A stretch of DNA of 64,000 bases from contig NC_054740.1 of assembly GCF_018143015.1 (NCBI RefSeq), positions 13,502,640 through 13,566,639 on the forward strand, given 5' to 3'. Positions 34,102 to 45,734 of the stretch are shown here, piece by piece (within the stretch, counting starts at the first letter, position 1; the number at the start of each line of letters is the position of its first letter). The notes under the pieces are model-generated. The model ran no database searches and was not told the DNA's origin. It worked only from the letters and a program-made list of their open reading frames with translations. The DNA comes from Lytechinus variegatus (taxonomy: Eukaryota > Echinodermata > Echinoidea > Temnopleuroida > Toxopneustidae). The translations under genes and the position numbers were made by a program.

Positions 34102-34799
34102 CAGCTTGGAGACATTTTGTTCTCCCAATTCAGCATAGGCTAGTTCTGTGACACTCAAATTAGTACTAATAGTAATAGATTTTGAACTTTTGTGTGAACT
34201 TTTCATAATGGCTATTAAAAAGAAGTCTAGATGTTTTGAATAAACTGGAGAAAAAAAGTGAACCCAGTTTCCTGCCTTTTGTTATGCACCTAGACTGTAA
34301 GAAAGCATTGTTGATAATATGTAGTTATTACCCATACAGTGTGTTATATACTGGTTCATAAATATGTATTTATCCTATCTCAATTTCTGATGGGCAGTAC
34401 ACAGATAATATTGTATTGTACATGTGTGAGTCAAAATTTTGCTGTGTGATGAAATTAATTGTACCTTTTGATAAAAGTATTATCTGTATGTGTTATTGAT
34501 TATTCATTAATTATTCTTAATTCTCGCATTACCTGTTGAGATTCTCACTTGTTTTTATGTAAAATTGTTGATATTCTAAATAAATCATAAATATTTGTCC
34601 ATTCACCTGTTAAGATCATGTAGTCTCAAATCTACAGTACTTTTCTCTGAAGTTCATCCTGTCATCTTTCTGTTAATGATCTTAAATGAATGATGTGCAA
34701 TGATCGTTCTTTAGCTTTCTGCTAGTTCTTTCTTACATTCTTTTTTTTTATTCTTATAACGGAAGCTGATGATTTTATACAATTTGAATTTTTGTAGAT

Positions 34800-34965
34800 A
34801 TCATTGTTAAATTATATTAGTATAATTTGTAATGTAATGGTTTCATTGTTAATTTATTTCCTTGTGTGTTTGATTAGTTTAGTTGATTTATAATTTTAAC
34901 AAATCTCATTCCTTCTCTTCCATTTGGAAGAGAGGTGTGAAATAAATGAATCTGAATCTTTTCTT
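34800..34965 (+). mobile_element. LINE 3' end or transcript end
   Basis: 'gaagagaggtgtgaaataaa' followed by 'tgaatctgaatct' is a short-repeat-tailed end like those at 50050-50097. A nearby 22-base tandem pair ('tttacttttgaatataatca') lies at 34988-35035. It could alternatively hold the poly(A) signal of a long MGAT4 3' UTR. Confidence 0.45.
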
Positions 34966-35062
34966 CTCTTTACCGGTATCTAAAAGTTTACTTTTGAATA
35001 TAATCAGAAAGTCTTTACTTTTGAATATAATCAGCATTTTTTCCGGGAGTGGGGGGGGGGGT

Positions 35063-35318
35063 ACATAAACCCTGTACAATAGATGTCAACATATTAAAGG
35101 TTTGGTAGTCTGATATACAGTATGCTCTTTAGTCAACATACACAATACATTACACCTGTAAAGCCCTTTTAACCCTGGACATTAGTTGTCAATGGACATG
35201 TATTATGGCTTAGCCATCTGATATACAGTGTGCTCTATAGTCAGCATACACAATATATTACACTGTAAAGACCTTTAACCCTGTACATAAGGTGTCAATG
35301 TATTAAGTTTTAGCAGTC
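35063..35318. repeat. Tandem repeat, about 118-bp unit, just over two copies
   Basis: 'ctgatatacagtatgctct', 'agtcaacatacacaata' and 'ctgtaaagcccttttaaccc' recur about 118 bases apart. A partial third unit follows. Confidence 0.75.
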
Positions 35319-35553
35319 TGGGGTGTTAATACTAACACCAGTTGGTGTCCCTATAGGACCACACCCAAAGGTGTTTAAAATTACACCCTTGAGTTTGAAA
35401 ATAACACCAAAGAGAACTACAGTAACAATCAAAGGTGTTGTAATAGCACCCAAAGGTGTTTGACTAACACCAACTAATTAACACTTGATTAGAATGACTG
35501 TGGTCCTGTATTTACACAAATCGACACCGCATCTTTCGCTGTGTAGGTGTCGA
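35319..35553. mobile_element. GGTGTT/AACACC-rich fold-back element
   Basis: Words of the form GGTGTT and AACACC alternate through the element ('ggtgttaatactaacacc', 'cccaaaggtgtt', 'actaacaccaact'), ending with a CGACACC...GGTGTCG pair at 35522-35552. The whole is self-complementary in several registers. Confidence 0.6.
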
Positions 35554-36157
35554 TTCATGTTTTGAAAAAAAAATAATGTACTGAATAACAATCCTTTATT
35601 TGTTTAAGAAAAATATGACAAGGCTGCTTTTGTTGACCTTTCCAGAGTTGCAGTCAATTGAACCATGATGTCACTCAATATGACTTGATGATGTCAAAAT
35701 ATAATCATTATGACATCAGTCATGACCCCCAGATGACATCATAATGGAATTTTTGTTATGTGACGAGTTTGTTTGTGTATTTTCTCCAGGTATTAGTTTA
35801 TGGTACATGTTCTTACCTAGTACCTGGCCCTGGGAAGCAACCGGGGAGGGGGGGGGATTGCTGCCCGTATTCACCATAGTCAGCATGCCATGAAATTCTG
35901 GTACGTGTAATGTAGGTATACTTTTTTTTTTGCTTGTCAAATTTTTCCTGGGCCAAAAATCACCTTTATTTTTCTTCTTCCCAAAGTTCTCTTGACCACA
36001 ATGAAATACATTTTATAGTGAGCACCCTTACCTTACTTGTCAAATTTAAACCAGCACCCCCGTGAAAAAAATCATTCCCAGGGCCTTCTGTTGGGTATTA
36101 ATTGAATTTATTTTTCCCCCTAACTAACATGTACATGTATTTTTAATGATAAAAGGG

Positions 36158-36657
36158 NNNNNNNNNNNNNNNNNNNNNNNNNNNNNNNNNNNNNNNNNNN
36201 NNNNNNNNNNNNNNNNNNNNNNNNNNNNNNNNNNNNNNNNNNNNNNNNNNNNNNNNNNNNNNNNNNNNNNNNNNNNNNNNNNNNNNNNNNNNNNNNNNNN
36301 NNNNNNNNNNNNNNNNNNNNNNNNNNNNNNNNNNNNNNNNNNNNNNNNNNNNNNNNNNNNNNNNNNNNNNNNNNNNNNNNNNNNNNNNNNNNNNNNNNNN
36401 NNNNNNNNNNNNNNNNNNNNNNNNNNNNNNNNNNNNNNNNNNNNNNNNNNNNNNNNNNNNNNNNNNNNNNNNNNNNNNNNNNNNNNNNNNNNNNNNNNNN
36501 NNNNNNNNNNNNNNNNNNNNNNNNNNNNNNNNNNNNNNNNNNNNNNNNNNNNNNNNNNNNNNNNNNNNNNNNNNNNNNNNNNNNNNNNNNNNNNNNNNNN
36601 NNNNNNNNNNNNNNNNNNNNNNNNNNNNNNNNNNNNNNNNNNNNNNNNNNNNNNNNN
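36158..36657. other. Assembly gap, 500 N
   Basis: Exactly 500 undetermined bases, a round number that suggests a placeholder and not a measured length. Frames reported across it are meaningless. Confidence 0.99.
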
Positions 36658-38278
36658 ATTTTTGTGAAAATTTCTTATGGAAACGGCTGATAGAATATAA
36701 CTATTAAATTGTACAATCATGAATGTTACTTCATTATGAGATTTACATCACTTTATATTTATTGTAATTGTTTAGAAAAAAGTTGATGTATTGAATTTAT
36801 ACCAGGATTGAGAAAGGAAAGTTTAATTGAGTTTAATTCTGTTTTCTGATATTAAATCAATATTTTTTTTCATTGTATATATATATGGTATTGATTTGTT
36901 TACATCATAGCCAAACGCACAATTTTTTGGTTTCTGTGTAGGTTAATTTATACTTTTAAATGTGGCTTATAATCTAAACCAAAAGAGAACTGATTTTTAT
37001 TGATCCATTAAAGCATTAATGAATGTTACAACATGTAATTGCATCGTCCTTCGTCTTTCATTACAATTGGAGAGTAATGTACATGTTTCGATTGAACATC
37101 ACATTGTACTCTTTGTATTATTGATGTTCCAGAGGCGAATAGTGTTCTCATGATCATACCCCCCCCCCCCAATAAAAAATACAAATAAAATAGATAAATA
37201 CTTAAATAAATAAGTAAATGAATTAAAAAAAATGAATAAATAAATAGAACATCCTGTTTCATGCATGGATGTTTTGAAAGCGAAAATTTAGCGTAATTGT
37301 GGTTGACCTGGTTGGTCGGTGAGACTGTCATCTGACCAATCTAGACTTACCAGCACAGATTATGTAACAACGCTTTAGGCTTTGTCTGGGAGAATAGCGT
37401 GATTGCTCTTCATGAAGTATTGCTGTTTGGTCAACCTCTCACAGCGCAGAATTTTGAACCTGCTGTAGGGCAATAAGTCTTATCACTTGGCGAATATTAT
37501 TCTTGTACCAAATTCAATCCAAGCAATGCCTGCTTCCCCCATGACTTCTTGTGTGTTGAGTGCTTCAAATTTGATATACAGTATATGATGTCTAAATAAA
37601 AAAAAATTGCCGGGTTCCTAAACAAGAGAACTTTGTGTCTCTCTTGTATACATGTACTTCCATTCCCCAAGAATGAAAATTGGTTAACATTTTGAGGATG
37701 AAATCTTCATAATCATTTATTGGTAGAAAAAATTCTTTAGATGCAGTTGTGTTTAAATGGTACTACTTGCATGAATTTAGAAATTAAAAATACTAAAACA
37801 TTGTGATAAATGGAAAAATTGTAATTTTCATAGAGAAAGGGGATACATTGCAATGTTATGATAAATTGTTATAATTAAAGTACATCATATATGTAATTTA
37901 CATTAATGATTATTTGTTGAAACTGTAGATATGCTTTAATGGGTCCCAATATAGAGGGCATCATAGCACATATAATTGATAAAAAGAAATCAAGGAAAAT
38001 GAGATGAAAAGAACAGACAGTCTTCCCCTTCCCTTGACCTTTCCATTAACTCTATCACATGCTGACAAACACACATATTCTAGTTTGCAAGAACAGACTC
38101 ATATTTGGCACTTCAACCAATAACGGGTCTAGAATAAAGTAGACGCCAAAGCCTCTGTCTGTGTCAGCAACAGTAGATAGTGAATCTAGTCTCACGACTT
38201 CAGACTCCTTTATACCATGCAGCGATGCACTATGCAAATTGCGAAAACCAAGGGTCTGCACCTGCAGACTACACATAT
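36658..38278. other. Intergenic, no gene seen
   Basis: AT-rich sequence with a C run at 37160-37169 and an 'aataaataa' stretch after it. No exon or RNA gene was recognised. Confidence 0.4.
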
Positions 38279-38460
38279 TCTGCCCTTCCCTCTCTCTCTC
38301 CTTTATCTTTCTCCTAGTCCCTCTCCTATCTTTCTAGTCTTTCCCTTTTCATCTCTCTCCACTTTCCTTTTCTTCTGTATTTCCACGTCCCTATATACCT
38401 ACATCTTTCTCTCTTTTTCCTTCTCTCAACCTTGTACTGATATCTTCAGCTTGCATATCA
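38279..38460. repeat. Pyrimidine-rich CT tract
   Basis: Runs of CTCTCT, TTTCTC and CCTTT dominate about 180 bases. The frame across it (Ser/Leu/Phe rich) is repeat translation. Confidence 0.75.
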
Positions 38461-38937
38461 CTTAATAAAAATGTTCCTTTTCAAAAAAAAGGAAGCATCA
38501 GAATACAAAATGAATCATTGTATCTCCAAACATGTTTTATTTTCTATATAAGAAAATGGTCTCAATAAAATATCTGTAGTATAAAAATATGAATTTGTGC
38601 ATTAACACCCCTTTTCTATATAACAAATGTGCAATCAACAAACACACCTTCACGAAATAACTCACATACATCTGCACCTTTAAAAGACAGATACAGCATA
38701 CAGTATATCTAGGCCTATATGCAGTCCAATATGGTATATTCTATGAAGTAGAAATAAGACAATCTATTCTATCTATTTATCTAAGCATTTTTAACTCGAT
38801 CCTGCAAACCCGACACTTTCGAGGGAAAGAGGGAATGTCAGATTTTTAAAAATATAATCATACACCTTTCATTAATTCATGAATGCAGCTTATTTCAAAT
38901 CATGAAAAGTTAAAGACCAGAATAAGCAGGGTTTTTT

Positions 38938-39490
38938 TTTGTCTCACCTGCATAGCAGAGTGACACGATAGGCGCCGCTTTTCCGACGGCGGCGGCAGCG
39001 TCGACACCAAATCTTAAACAAAGGTTAAGTTTTTGAAATGACAGCATAACTTAGAAAGTATATGGACCTAGTTCATGAAACTTGGCCATAAGGTCACCCG
39101 GTAATCAAGTATTACTGAACATCCTGTTTGAGTTTCATGTAACATGACCAAGGTCAAAGGTGATTTATGGTCGATGAATGTAGACCAAGTTGGGGGAATT
39201 AACATCAAAATCTTAACCTAAGGTTAAGTTTTTTAAATGTCATCATAACTTAGAAAATATGTGGACCCTAAAGACTTCTCAAATCTTATATGTGGATATA
39301 GGGGTAATAAGTATCACTGACAAGTTTTAAGTCACGTGATCAAGGTCAAGTGTCAATGAACGCAGCATTGTGTCATTATATGAATGGTGTTTTTGTGAAT
39401 AATTATTTTATCTTCATTTGCAAAGTCATCACTGCTGCTATATTGAATTGCATAATGCAGGCAATACTGCCAGAGGCGCTCCACTTGTTA
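38938..39490. repeat. Dispersed repeat with CGGCGGCGGCAGCG block
   Basis: It starts 'gtctcacctgcatagcagag', followed by CGCCGCTTTTCCGACGGCGG, repeated 'aatcttaa-caaaggttaag' blocks (39008 and 39210), and ends 'aatactgccagaggcgctcc'. A short copy with the same landmarks lies at 44640-44835 ('ccgctttttcaatggcggcg', 'gagactgccatggcattc'). It is probably a non-autonomous DNA element. Confidence 0.6.
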
Positions 39491-39500
39491 TGCAAGTCTT

Positions 39501-39572
39501 TGGTATGATTCGGCCAAGGATGGAATCACCTCCCATTCGCGAGGTGGGCACTCTACCACTGAGCCATCATGA
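39501..39572 (-). mobile_element. tRNA-like SINE head
   Basis: On the - strand ATGGCTCAGTGGTAGAGTGC matches an A box region, and 'gaggtgattccatcc' occupies the B-box position but is mutated. A better-kept copy lies at 48350-48427. Confidence 0.6.
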
Positions 39573-39984
39573 ATGGTGTATGGTGTTAAACACTTGACAG
39601 AGCTTACATTGTAATATTATTTTGCAGTCTCTCTTACACAAAACTTCTGGCCCCCGTAACAAAAGATTGCAATTAATTATGAAGTTGAGTATTGAATGTA
39701 TTTGTCGTCTATCTCAAATTATGTACAGTATGTGACATGACTCTGGAGTATCAAAGTACACATTCACAATATCAAGAATGAAGTATGAACATTTGAGCAA
39801 AGATGCACAAATCTAGTACAAAATCATGTACAAAATACTTCTACATAGCACATAACTATGAAACAGTGATGTGTACAGTACATTTTGTCCAAAATACAAA
39901 AAGAATCTTAGGCTGTTTTGCATCAATTGTTCAAACATACTGACACTTCAACACACTTGCAACATAGTATTTTGTTTAATGAAT

Positions 39985-40540
39985 AATATATAAATTCAAT
40001 TCAATTTGCATTTATGTCATTCTTGATAAAAACAATGATAAAGCAAGGTATGAGAAACAATATATTTACAAGCAAGAGTAAAAATGAAAATGAAATGGGG
40101 AACGGCATAAATAAAGCAAAGTGGCCTTGTGTAAGTGCAGTTCCCAAAACATTGATAACATGACATGGTATAGAGAAGCAATAAGATAAAGAATTAAACA
40201 TGATATATAAACAAGAATATCAAACAGAAAAACAACATAAAAAAATCAATCTACAAGTTAAAAAATAAGTATACATATTTAAGATATAGGAACTGCTTCA
40301 ATCTTTTATAAATGACCTAACAGACTTGCTTTCATTTACATCTCTAGGGGTGGAGTTCCAAATCACAGGGAAATTATGTCTTATACATTTCATAATGTTA
40401 TTAGTTTTAACTGGCAATAGGTGGAATGGTTCTTTAAAAACTGGTACTATGATTGTGTATCTGGTGATTAAGGGTAAACATTTTATGGATATTAAGAGGT
40501 AATTTATTCTGGAAATAAAAGAAACCAATTAATGCAATAG
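39985..40540 (-). pseudogene. LINE 3' end with remnant of reverse-transcriptase C-terminus
   Basis: On the - strand a frame reads HNFPVIWNSTPRDVNESKSV then RSFIKD and a stop. A 'WNS-P--V-----S--SFK/I--L' pattern is typical of the C-terminal end of LINE reverse-transcriptase ORFs. Further on, the - strand ends in 'aaattgaattgaattta', a LINE-type tail at 39985-40010. It lies immediately 3' of the LRR-Ig gene and may supply its poly(A) signal. Confidence 0.6.
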
Positions 40541-40544
40541 AGAC

Positions 40545-40550
40545 TTTATT
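40545..40550 (-). terminator. Candidate poly(A) signal of the LRR-Ig gene
   Basis: AATAAA on the - strand, about 156 bases after the stop codon. A second AATAAA lies at 40503-40508. Only the hexamer supports this. Confidence 0.35.
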
Positions 40551-40705
40551 TTTCGAAAATCTAGTAGGCCTACATGAAAAGTAAATTTAAAAATCTCTTA
40601 AATTGTGTTGTGATTTATAATGAAAATTATTACTTTCTGCTTAGTTCATTAAAAAAAAAGGTGTTTACGTTTGTATTAAGAGTATATAGTATTCTTGGCC
40701 TATTA

Positions 40706-43700
40706 CTACTTTGTGATAAGTGAGTGGATACCTAGCGCCAATACAAACAATGAGTTATATGATTTGCTGATGATATTACATTGACTTGAAGCAAATGGTT
40801 TGTTACCACATACAAGTGTGTCCTTCCACTTACTGGCTAACATTACTGAATGGTTATAATTCCCTTTCCTCATGTTTCCTATCTTATCCTCTACAAGTAA
40901 TTCTGCTGTAAACTTTGTTTGACCACCTTCATTCTCAGCCCAACAGCTATAAAGTCCAGTCAGGTTTTTCCTGACATAAGAGATAATAAGAGCATGATGA
41001 GGAAGAATTTCCACTCCATCTGGCAAGAGAGAGGTTAATAGTTGCTGCCCTTTTAATGAGACTGACCAGTATATGTTGTTTGATGTCTTAATTGGACAAG
41101 GTAACTCAATCATTTTGTCACCGACAAACAAAAGCATAGGTTGATATGGTGGAGAGCACAGTTGTGGGCGACATTTAAAAGGGTCAGTGCCAGTCAGCTC
41201 AGCAATAGAGGAGTTGACCTGTAGAGAAGGGTTTTGACAAAATGTTGGTTTGTGGATTTGTCTGAGTGCTCGAATAATTTTTAAGAGTTGGCAATCACAT
41301 GACAAATGGTTATTTTGTAAATAGATAAATATCGGCTTCAAAGAGAATGTTGAGATAGCAAGGTGAATTTTTGTGAGTTGGTTGCCTTGAAGATATAAAT
41401 ATATCAAGTGTGTCTGATGTTGTAAGGAACCTAATTCAAAGAACACAATATTGTTATACCTTAAATCCAACAACTGGAATTGCTGATGTTTATCAAATGA
41501 ATCTTTGGAGACATTTTGTATTTGGTTGTGTGACAAGAAGAGATTGTATGGCCTACTCTTTATTGGTAGACAAAGTCTTGGGATTGAAGTAATTGTGTTG
41601 TTAGAATAATCAATTGCATTCAGAGTAGTTATTAATAACGATGGACAAGAATTTCCAAGATTGTTTGAAGAGAGATTTAATACAAGCAGATTTGAAAATT
41701 CCAAAGCAACATCTTGTTGTATACTTGAGTTTGTAATAATCAAGGCTTGAAACGCCAAATTTTTATGAAGATCCAAATATCTTACAGTTTGAATATCTTG
41801 CAACGCTTGTATGGACATGTTTGAGGCTGGGATATTTGAAAAATATATCCCCAATATACCAGGTATTCCTGAAAATAGTCGACTTGAAATGATTATGAAA
41901 GGATTTCCATTTAAATAAAGGTGCTGTAACTCCTGAATATTTGAAAACACCCCAGAATGTAGGTGTGACAGACGATTTCGTTCTAGCTTTATCCTGACAA
42001 CAAACTGAAGACCAATGAAAGCTAAATGAGATATATCAACTATCTGGTTATCATCCAATTCTAGAAAGAAGAGTGAAGATGCAAAAACAAATGTAAAATT
42101 TGGTATGGTAGCTATTTGATTTTTGTTTAGATAAAGTCCCTTCAAAGTGCTTGAAAATCTAACATGTTTGAAATCTGTCAATTTATTGTTGCATGCAAAG
42201 ATATTGCCTACAGCTGAAAGTAGACTTGAATTTGAAGCTCCAATTGCATTGTTATTAATATTCAGATGCAAGTTTGAAGTTGAAATAACTTGGGTAATTC
42301 TATTGTCCGCTGCATTGATGTAAATGGGTGTGCTTTGATTAAAGGCATGGTGAAGGTTCAAATTAGGTAATAGGTTATGACTGATGTCAAGGTTTTGAAG
42401 GGAGTTCAAGCTTTTGGGAATTGTAGGAACCTCTCCTAACAAATTAAATGCTATGTGTAAAGTTCTTAGATTAATAAGATTTGAGAAATCTTTAGGGTCG
42501 ATTGCCACGAGTCTGTTGTAATTAAGGTTCAGCATTTTAAGTGAGGTAATGGGCCTCAGAAAACCAAGGTGAGAAATCTTATTTTTGGCAAGATTTAAAG
42601 TCGCAAGTCTTTGTAGGAATTGAAAGGATGACTGTTCTATAGTGTGAAGTACATTGCCAGACAAATCTAGATCTTTAAGTCTTGGCAAAGCTGTGAAATT
42701 TGAAAGCAATGACAATCTGTTGTCGTTAACTCTGAGGAGAATGAGCTGAGATGATCCTAACAAATTTTGATCACTCCACTTTGTTAAGAAATTGTGCGAT
42801 AGGTGCAAGCTTTGTACATTTGTCAAGTTTTGAAAGTTTGTAATGTTTGTTATGTAGTTCCAGGATAAATTGATGTATACTAAATGTTCATAATCATTAA
42901 TACCAAATTCCAACATTGTAATTTTATTGTGAGAGGCAAACATATAAGTTATATCAGGAAAATAAATGAGGGAAAGAACTTGCAGATTATTATCATCGAC
43001 GTTGAGAACTGTGAAGTTATAGTGATATTTACCTTGGAATATGTTCATTGCAATCATGTTGTTGTGGGAGAGGAGAAGACTAGTTGGTACATTGAAATAA
43101 TAATCACCTTTGATTTCAATAATTTTATTATGCTGCAAATTAATATGTTCTATATCTGGAATATTATTGAATGCTGGTCTATTTATAGATCTTATTTGAT
43201 TGTTGTCTAATATGATAGACTTGATATGTGGAATATCATGGATGGCAGAGACATCCACAATGTTGTTTCCTTTAAGGTTGATTGTTTCAATCGAAGGTAG
43301 GTGGATGAATACAGTGGTTGTAATTTCTCTTATTTGGTTGAATGCAAGAGAGAGTGTCTTAAGATTCTCCATTGTTTGCAGTCTGTACAGGTACTCAACA
43401 TCGTTGTAGGAAATGTCCAGTGATGATACAGTTCTTGGATGTATAAACATTTTTTTTGACAGGTCAGTGATTGCATTTCCCTTTAGATCTACAGCAGATA
43501 TTTCAAATTGAAATTCCGGTAGATTCTTTAGTTTGTTGAATGCAAGGCGAAGAGATGAAAGGTGTGGTCCTGATACATTGCTGAGTGTTTGATGATTCCA
43601 ATCCGTCAAAGAATTCCGGATGATAGATATCTCTTGAATGAAAGGTAAAGAACCAAGGTATGGTAAACTCTCAAGAAAGTTTGAGCTGAGGTCTATGTAT

Positions 43701-44014
43701 ACCAGATGTTCTGCATCATCAAAGACTTTCTGCTCTATGATGCGGAGATGGTTGTTGGACAGGAGAAGTGCTGCCAACTCATTTTGGCATGAGAATGACT
43801 CTTTCTTGAGGGTAGTAATGAAGTTTCTACTTAAGTCAAGCAAACCAATATTGCATGGGAGGTCCTGTGGAATGTCATCCAGATCACGCTCTCTGCATGC
43901 TATATTGATTACGAAAGCTTTTCGCTCACAATCACAGAGATTCAGGCATCTTGATTGACTTGTATGTAACAAGAACAAAAGATAAATGAAGTTAACCATC
44001 TTCATTGTTTCCAT
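40706..44014 (-). CDS. Intronless LRR-Ig protein, secreted or membrane-tethered (1102 residues)
   Basis: The first 22 residues (core VNFIYLLFLLHTS) look like a signal peptide. A Cys-rich LRR N-cap follows (about 23-54, CxxxCDC pattern). About 35 irregular leucine-rich repeats run from 55 to 900 (LxxLxLxxNxL, e.g. LVYIDLSSNFLESLP). An LRR C-cap follows at about 901-962 (LSCDCQLL...CQNP...FKC...C), then one Ig domain at about 963-1041 with the Cys pair (LPCPIK and YSCWAEN) and the core Trp (IYW). The last 15 residues are hydrophobic (SLFVLALGIHSLITK), too short for a sure membrane helix and preceded by small residues, so a GPI anchor or secretion are both possible. There is no TIR or kinase domain. 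Many NxS/T sites suit an extracellular protein. Uninterrupted single-exon LRR genes of this size are typical of sea urchin Toll-like and LRR-Ig receptor families. A role in recognition or adhesion is inferred, and ligand and pathway are unknown. Confidence 0.93.
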   Translation of the reverse strand: METMKMVNFIYLLFLLHTSQSRCLNLCDCERKAFVINIACRERDLDDIPQDLPCNIGLLDLSRNFITTLKKESFSCQNELAALLLSNNHLRIIEQKVFDDAEHLVYIDLSSNFLESLPYLGSLPFIQEISIIRNSLTDWNHQTLSNVSGPHLSSLRLAFNKLKNLPEFQFEISAVDLKGNAITDLSKKMFIHPRTVSSLDISYNDVEYLYRLQTMENLKTLSLAFNQIREITTTVFIHLPSIETINLKGNNIVDVSAIHDIPHIKSIILDNNQIRSINRPAFNNIPDIEHINLQHNKIIEIKGDYYFNVPTSLLLSHNNMIAMNIFQGKYHYNFTVLNVDDNNLQVLSLIYFPDITYMFASHNKITMLEFGINDYEHLVYINLSWNYITNITNFQNLTNVQSLHLSHNFLTKWSDQNLLGSSQLILLRVNDNRLSLLSNFTALPRLKDLDLSGNVLHTIEQSSFQFLQRLATLNLAKNKISHLGFLRPITSLKMLNLNYNRLVAIDPKDFSNLINLRTLHIAFNLLGEVPTIPKSLNSLQNLDISHNLLPNLNLHHAFNQSTPIYINAADNRITQVISTSNLHLNINNNAIGASNSSLLSAVGNIFACNNKLTDFKHVRFSSTLKGLYLNKNQIATIPNFTFVFASSLFFLELDDNQIVDISHLAFIGLQFVVRIKLERNRLSHLHSGVFSNIQELQHLYLNGNPFIIISSRLFSGIPGILGIYFSNIPASNMSIQALQDIQTVRYLDLHKNLAFQALIITNSSIQQDVALEFSNLLVLNLSSNNLGNSCPSLLITTLNAIDYSNNTITSIPRLCLPIKSRPYNLFLSHNQIQNVSKDSFDKHQQFQLLDLRYNNIVFFELGSLQHQTHLIYLYLQGNQLTKIHLAISTFSLKPIFIYLQNNHLSCDCQLLKIIRALRQIHKPTFCQNPSLQVNSSIAELTGTDPFKCRPQLCSPPYQPMLLFVGDKMIELPCPIKTSNNIYWSVSLKGQQLLTSLLPDGVEILPHHALIISYVRKNLTGLYSCWAENEGGQTKFTAELLVEDKIGNMRKGNYNHSVMLASKWKDTLVCGNKPFASSQCNIISKSYNSLFVLALGIHSLITK

Positions 44015-45121
44015 AAGTTATAAGTATCTGAATGTGATGATAATATTACAATGCTGACAATGGCTTCTACCTCCTTTGTTGAAATACTTCTAAACTGACT
44101 TCCCTTTGGAATGTAGAATGTTGTAAAAAAATCAGGAGCCAAACAGAATCACATGCAGACATGCTTTCTCATTTGCGCTTTATGCATTACAGATAGTCTA
44201 TGTGAGTACATTGAAATGAAGGCAAGAGGCATTTGCATCAATGTCTTTGAATCGATGATACAAACGTTATATCAACTTGATGAGTCCAAACAGTAATATA
44301 GAAGCAATTGGGTTAGAGTGGTAAAAGCAAATAGATAGAGAGAGAGCGTAATTGTGAAGCTCACAAACTACCTTGTGAGAGGCAAAATATACAAAAATCT
44401 ACGACCAGTCTGATGAAAAGGTTATCATTTAACTTGTTATCTACTTTATTTCTCCCATTTTGTGATTTCCAATTAAGTGCCTCAAGCATCTAATTAGAAG
44501 GAAAGTGTGCTATACAAATTCTATGTATTATCATTATTATTACAAAGATGGAAAATTGCCTCTAAAGATGGTATTGTAGTGAGACATAATACCAATATTA
44601 TTATTGTTATTATCATTATTATTATGAATATTGTTATATGCAGGAATAGCCGCTTTTTCAATGGCGGCGGCATCAACAATGAAATCTTATCACCAAGGTT
44701 AAGTCTTTTGAATATCATATCTTAGATAGTAAAATAGTAAAAATATATTTTTATATAGTTTTCAAAGTCAGCACTTCTGCGGAATTGATTCATGTAATGC
44801 AGGCGAGACTGCCATGGCATTCTACTTGTTTTCATGATACAAGCTGCACTCCATCTCAAATTCAAATTCATGAACTGGTTTCTCAAACAATGCTCTTCTA
44901 TTTTGCAGTCAAAGGTCTTGTTTCCTATGTGCTATAAGCCACACTATTTCCTTGCTGCACTCATAAACAATTGTGCCTTGCTCTGGTAACAATTGCTCCG
45001 CTGTAAATTCCGCACACTTATCACATGACTCCAAACCTGGATTTACATTGTAACACTATACCCTACCCTAAACATAAATCCCTATTGCAATCCTAACTCT
45101 ACATTCTAGACAAAATTGAGC
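44015..45121. other. Upstream of the LRR-Ig gene, no gene seen
   Basis: This holds the presumed promoter and 5' UTR of the LRR-Ig gene, without a motif I can assign. It also holds a SINE-like tail (44462-44545, 'gtgctatacaaattctatgt' plus an ATT run), a second ATT run at 44598-44630, and a short copy of the 38938 repeat at 44640-44835. Confidence 0.45.
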
Positions 45122-45686
45122 CTAAAGGGGGTATCTCACTGGGCTTGAAACTAGTTCGCGACTACAAATTTTGCTAGTTGCAGAGACGTCTCCGCGACAT
45201 CTCTAAGACGTCTCATGAAAATTACAGAGTCTCCGAGGAGTCGCAAGAAGATTAAACATGTTTAATATTTTTGGAGACTGTTTCTAGTCTCCGCGACGTC
45301 TCCGAGAAGTCTCCATCAGTTGCTGCGACGTCTCGTAGACTAATGATATCCGCGACTGCTGAGACTTCGCCGCGATGTCTCCGCGATGTCTCAGAGACGT
45401 CTCAGAGACATCGCGAAGACCTACTGGAGACCAAAAAAAATTATAATACATTGCGGAGACGTCTCCGCGACACTTCTTCACACTGTTTGACCCACTTCAG
45501 AAACCACGTGACTGATATCCCTCCTCCTGCTCCAAGTCAGGTGTATGATTTTTCAAACGTTCCATCGAGACGTCTCCTTGGTGAGAGCGCAAGCCATTTT
45601 TGTCTCCGAGACGTCTCCGCGACTGCAGCGACTGATAAGTTGGAGACTGTCGCGGCGACGTCTCCGTTGGTGAGATAGGGCCTTAA
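45122..45686. mobile_element. GAGACGTCTC-rich inverted-repeat element
   Basis: The left end CTAAAGGGGGTATCTCACTG pairs with the right end TTGGTGAGATAGGGCCTTAAG, the latter closing on TTAA. The interior is filled with GAGACGTCTC, GTCTCCGCGAC and GTCGCGGAGAC-type words in both directions, so both strands give open frames made of repeated RDVSETS-like peptides. No transposase is encoded. Confidence 0.82.
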
Positions 45687-45734
45687 GCTATTAAAGGTAT
45701 TGTTCCATTTCTACCCTGAATGAATAGCATGCTG

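Noticed and set aside
36124-36720. Open frames of 170-200 residues on both strands
   Set aside because: They consist of the 500 N gap translated as X.
41410-43958. Several 60-108 residue frames on the + strand
   Set aside because: They are antisense shadows of the LRR-Ig gene.
45271-45678. 135-residue frame of RDVSETS-like repeats, with a similar frame antisense
   Set aside because: Both come from the GAGACGTCTC-rich MITE. The palindromic word gives open frames on both strands.
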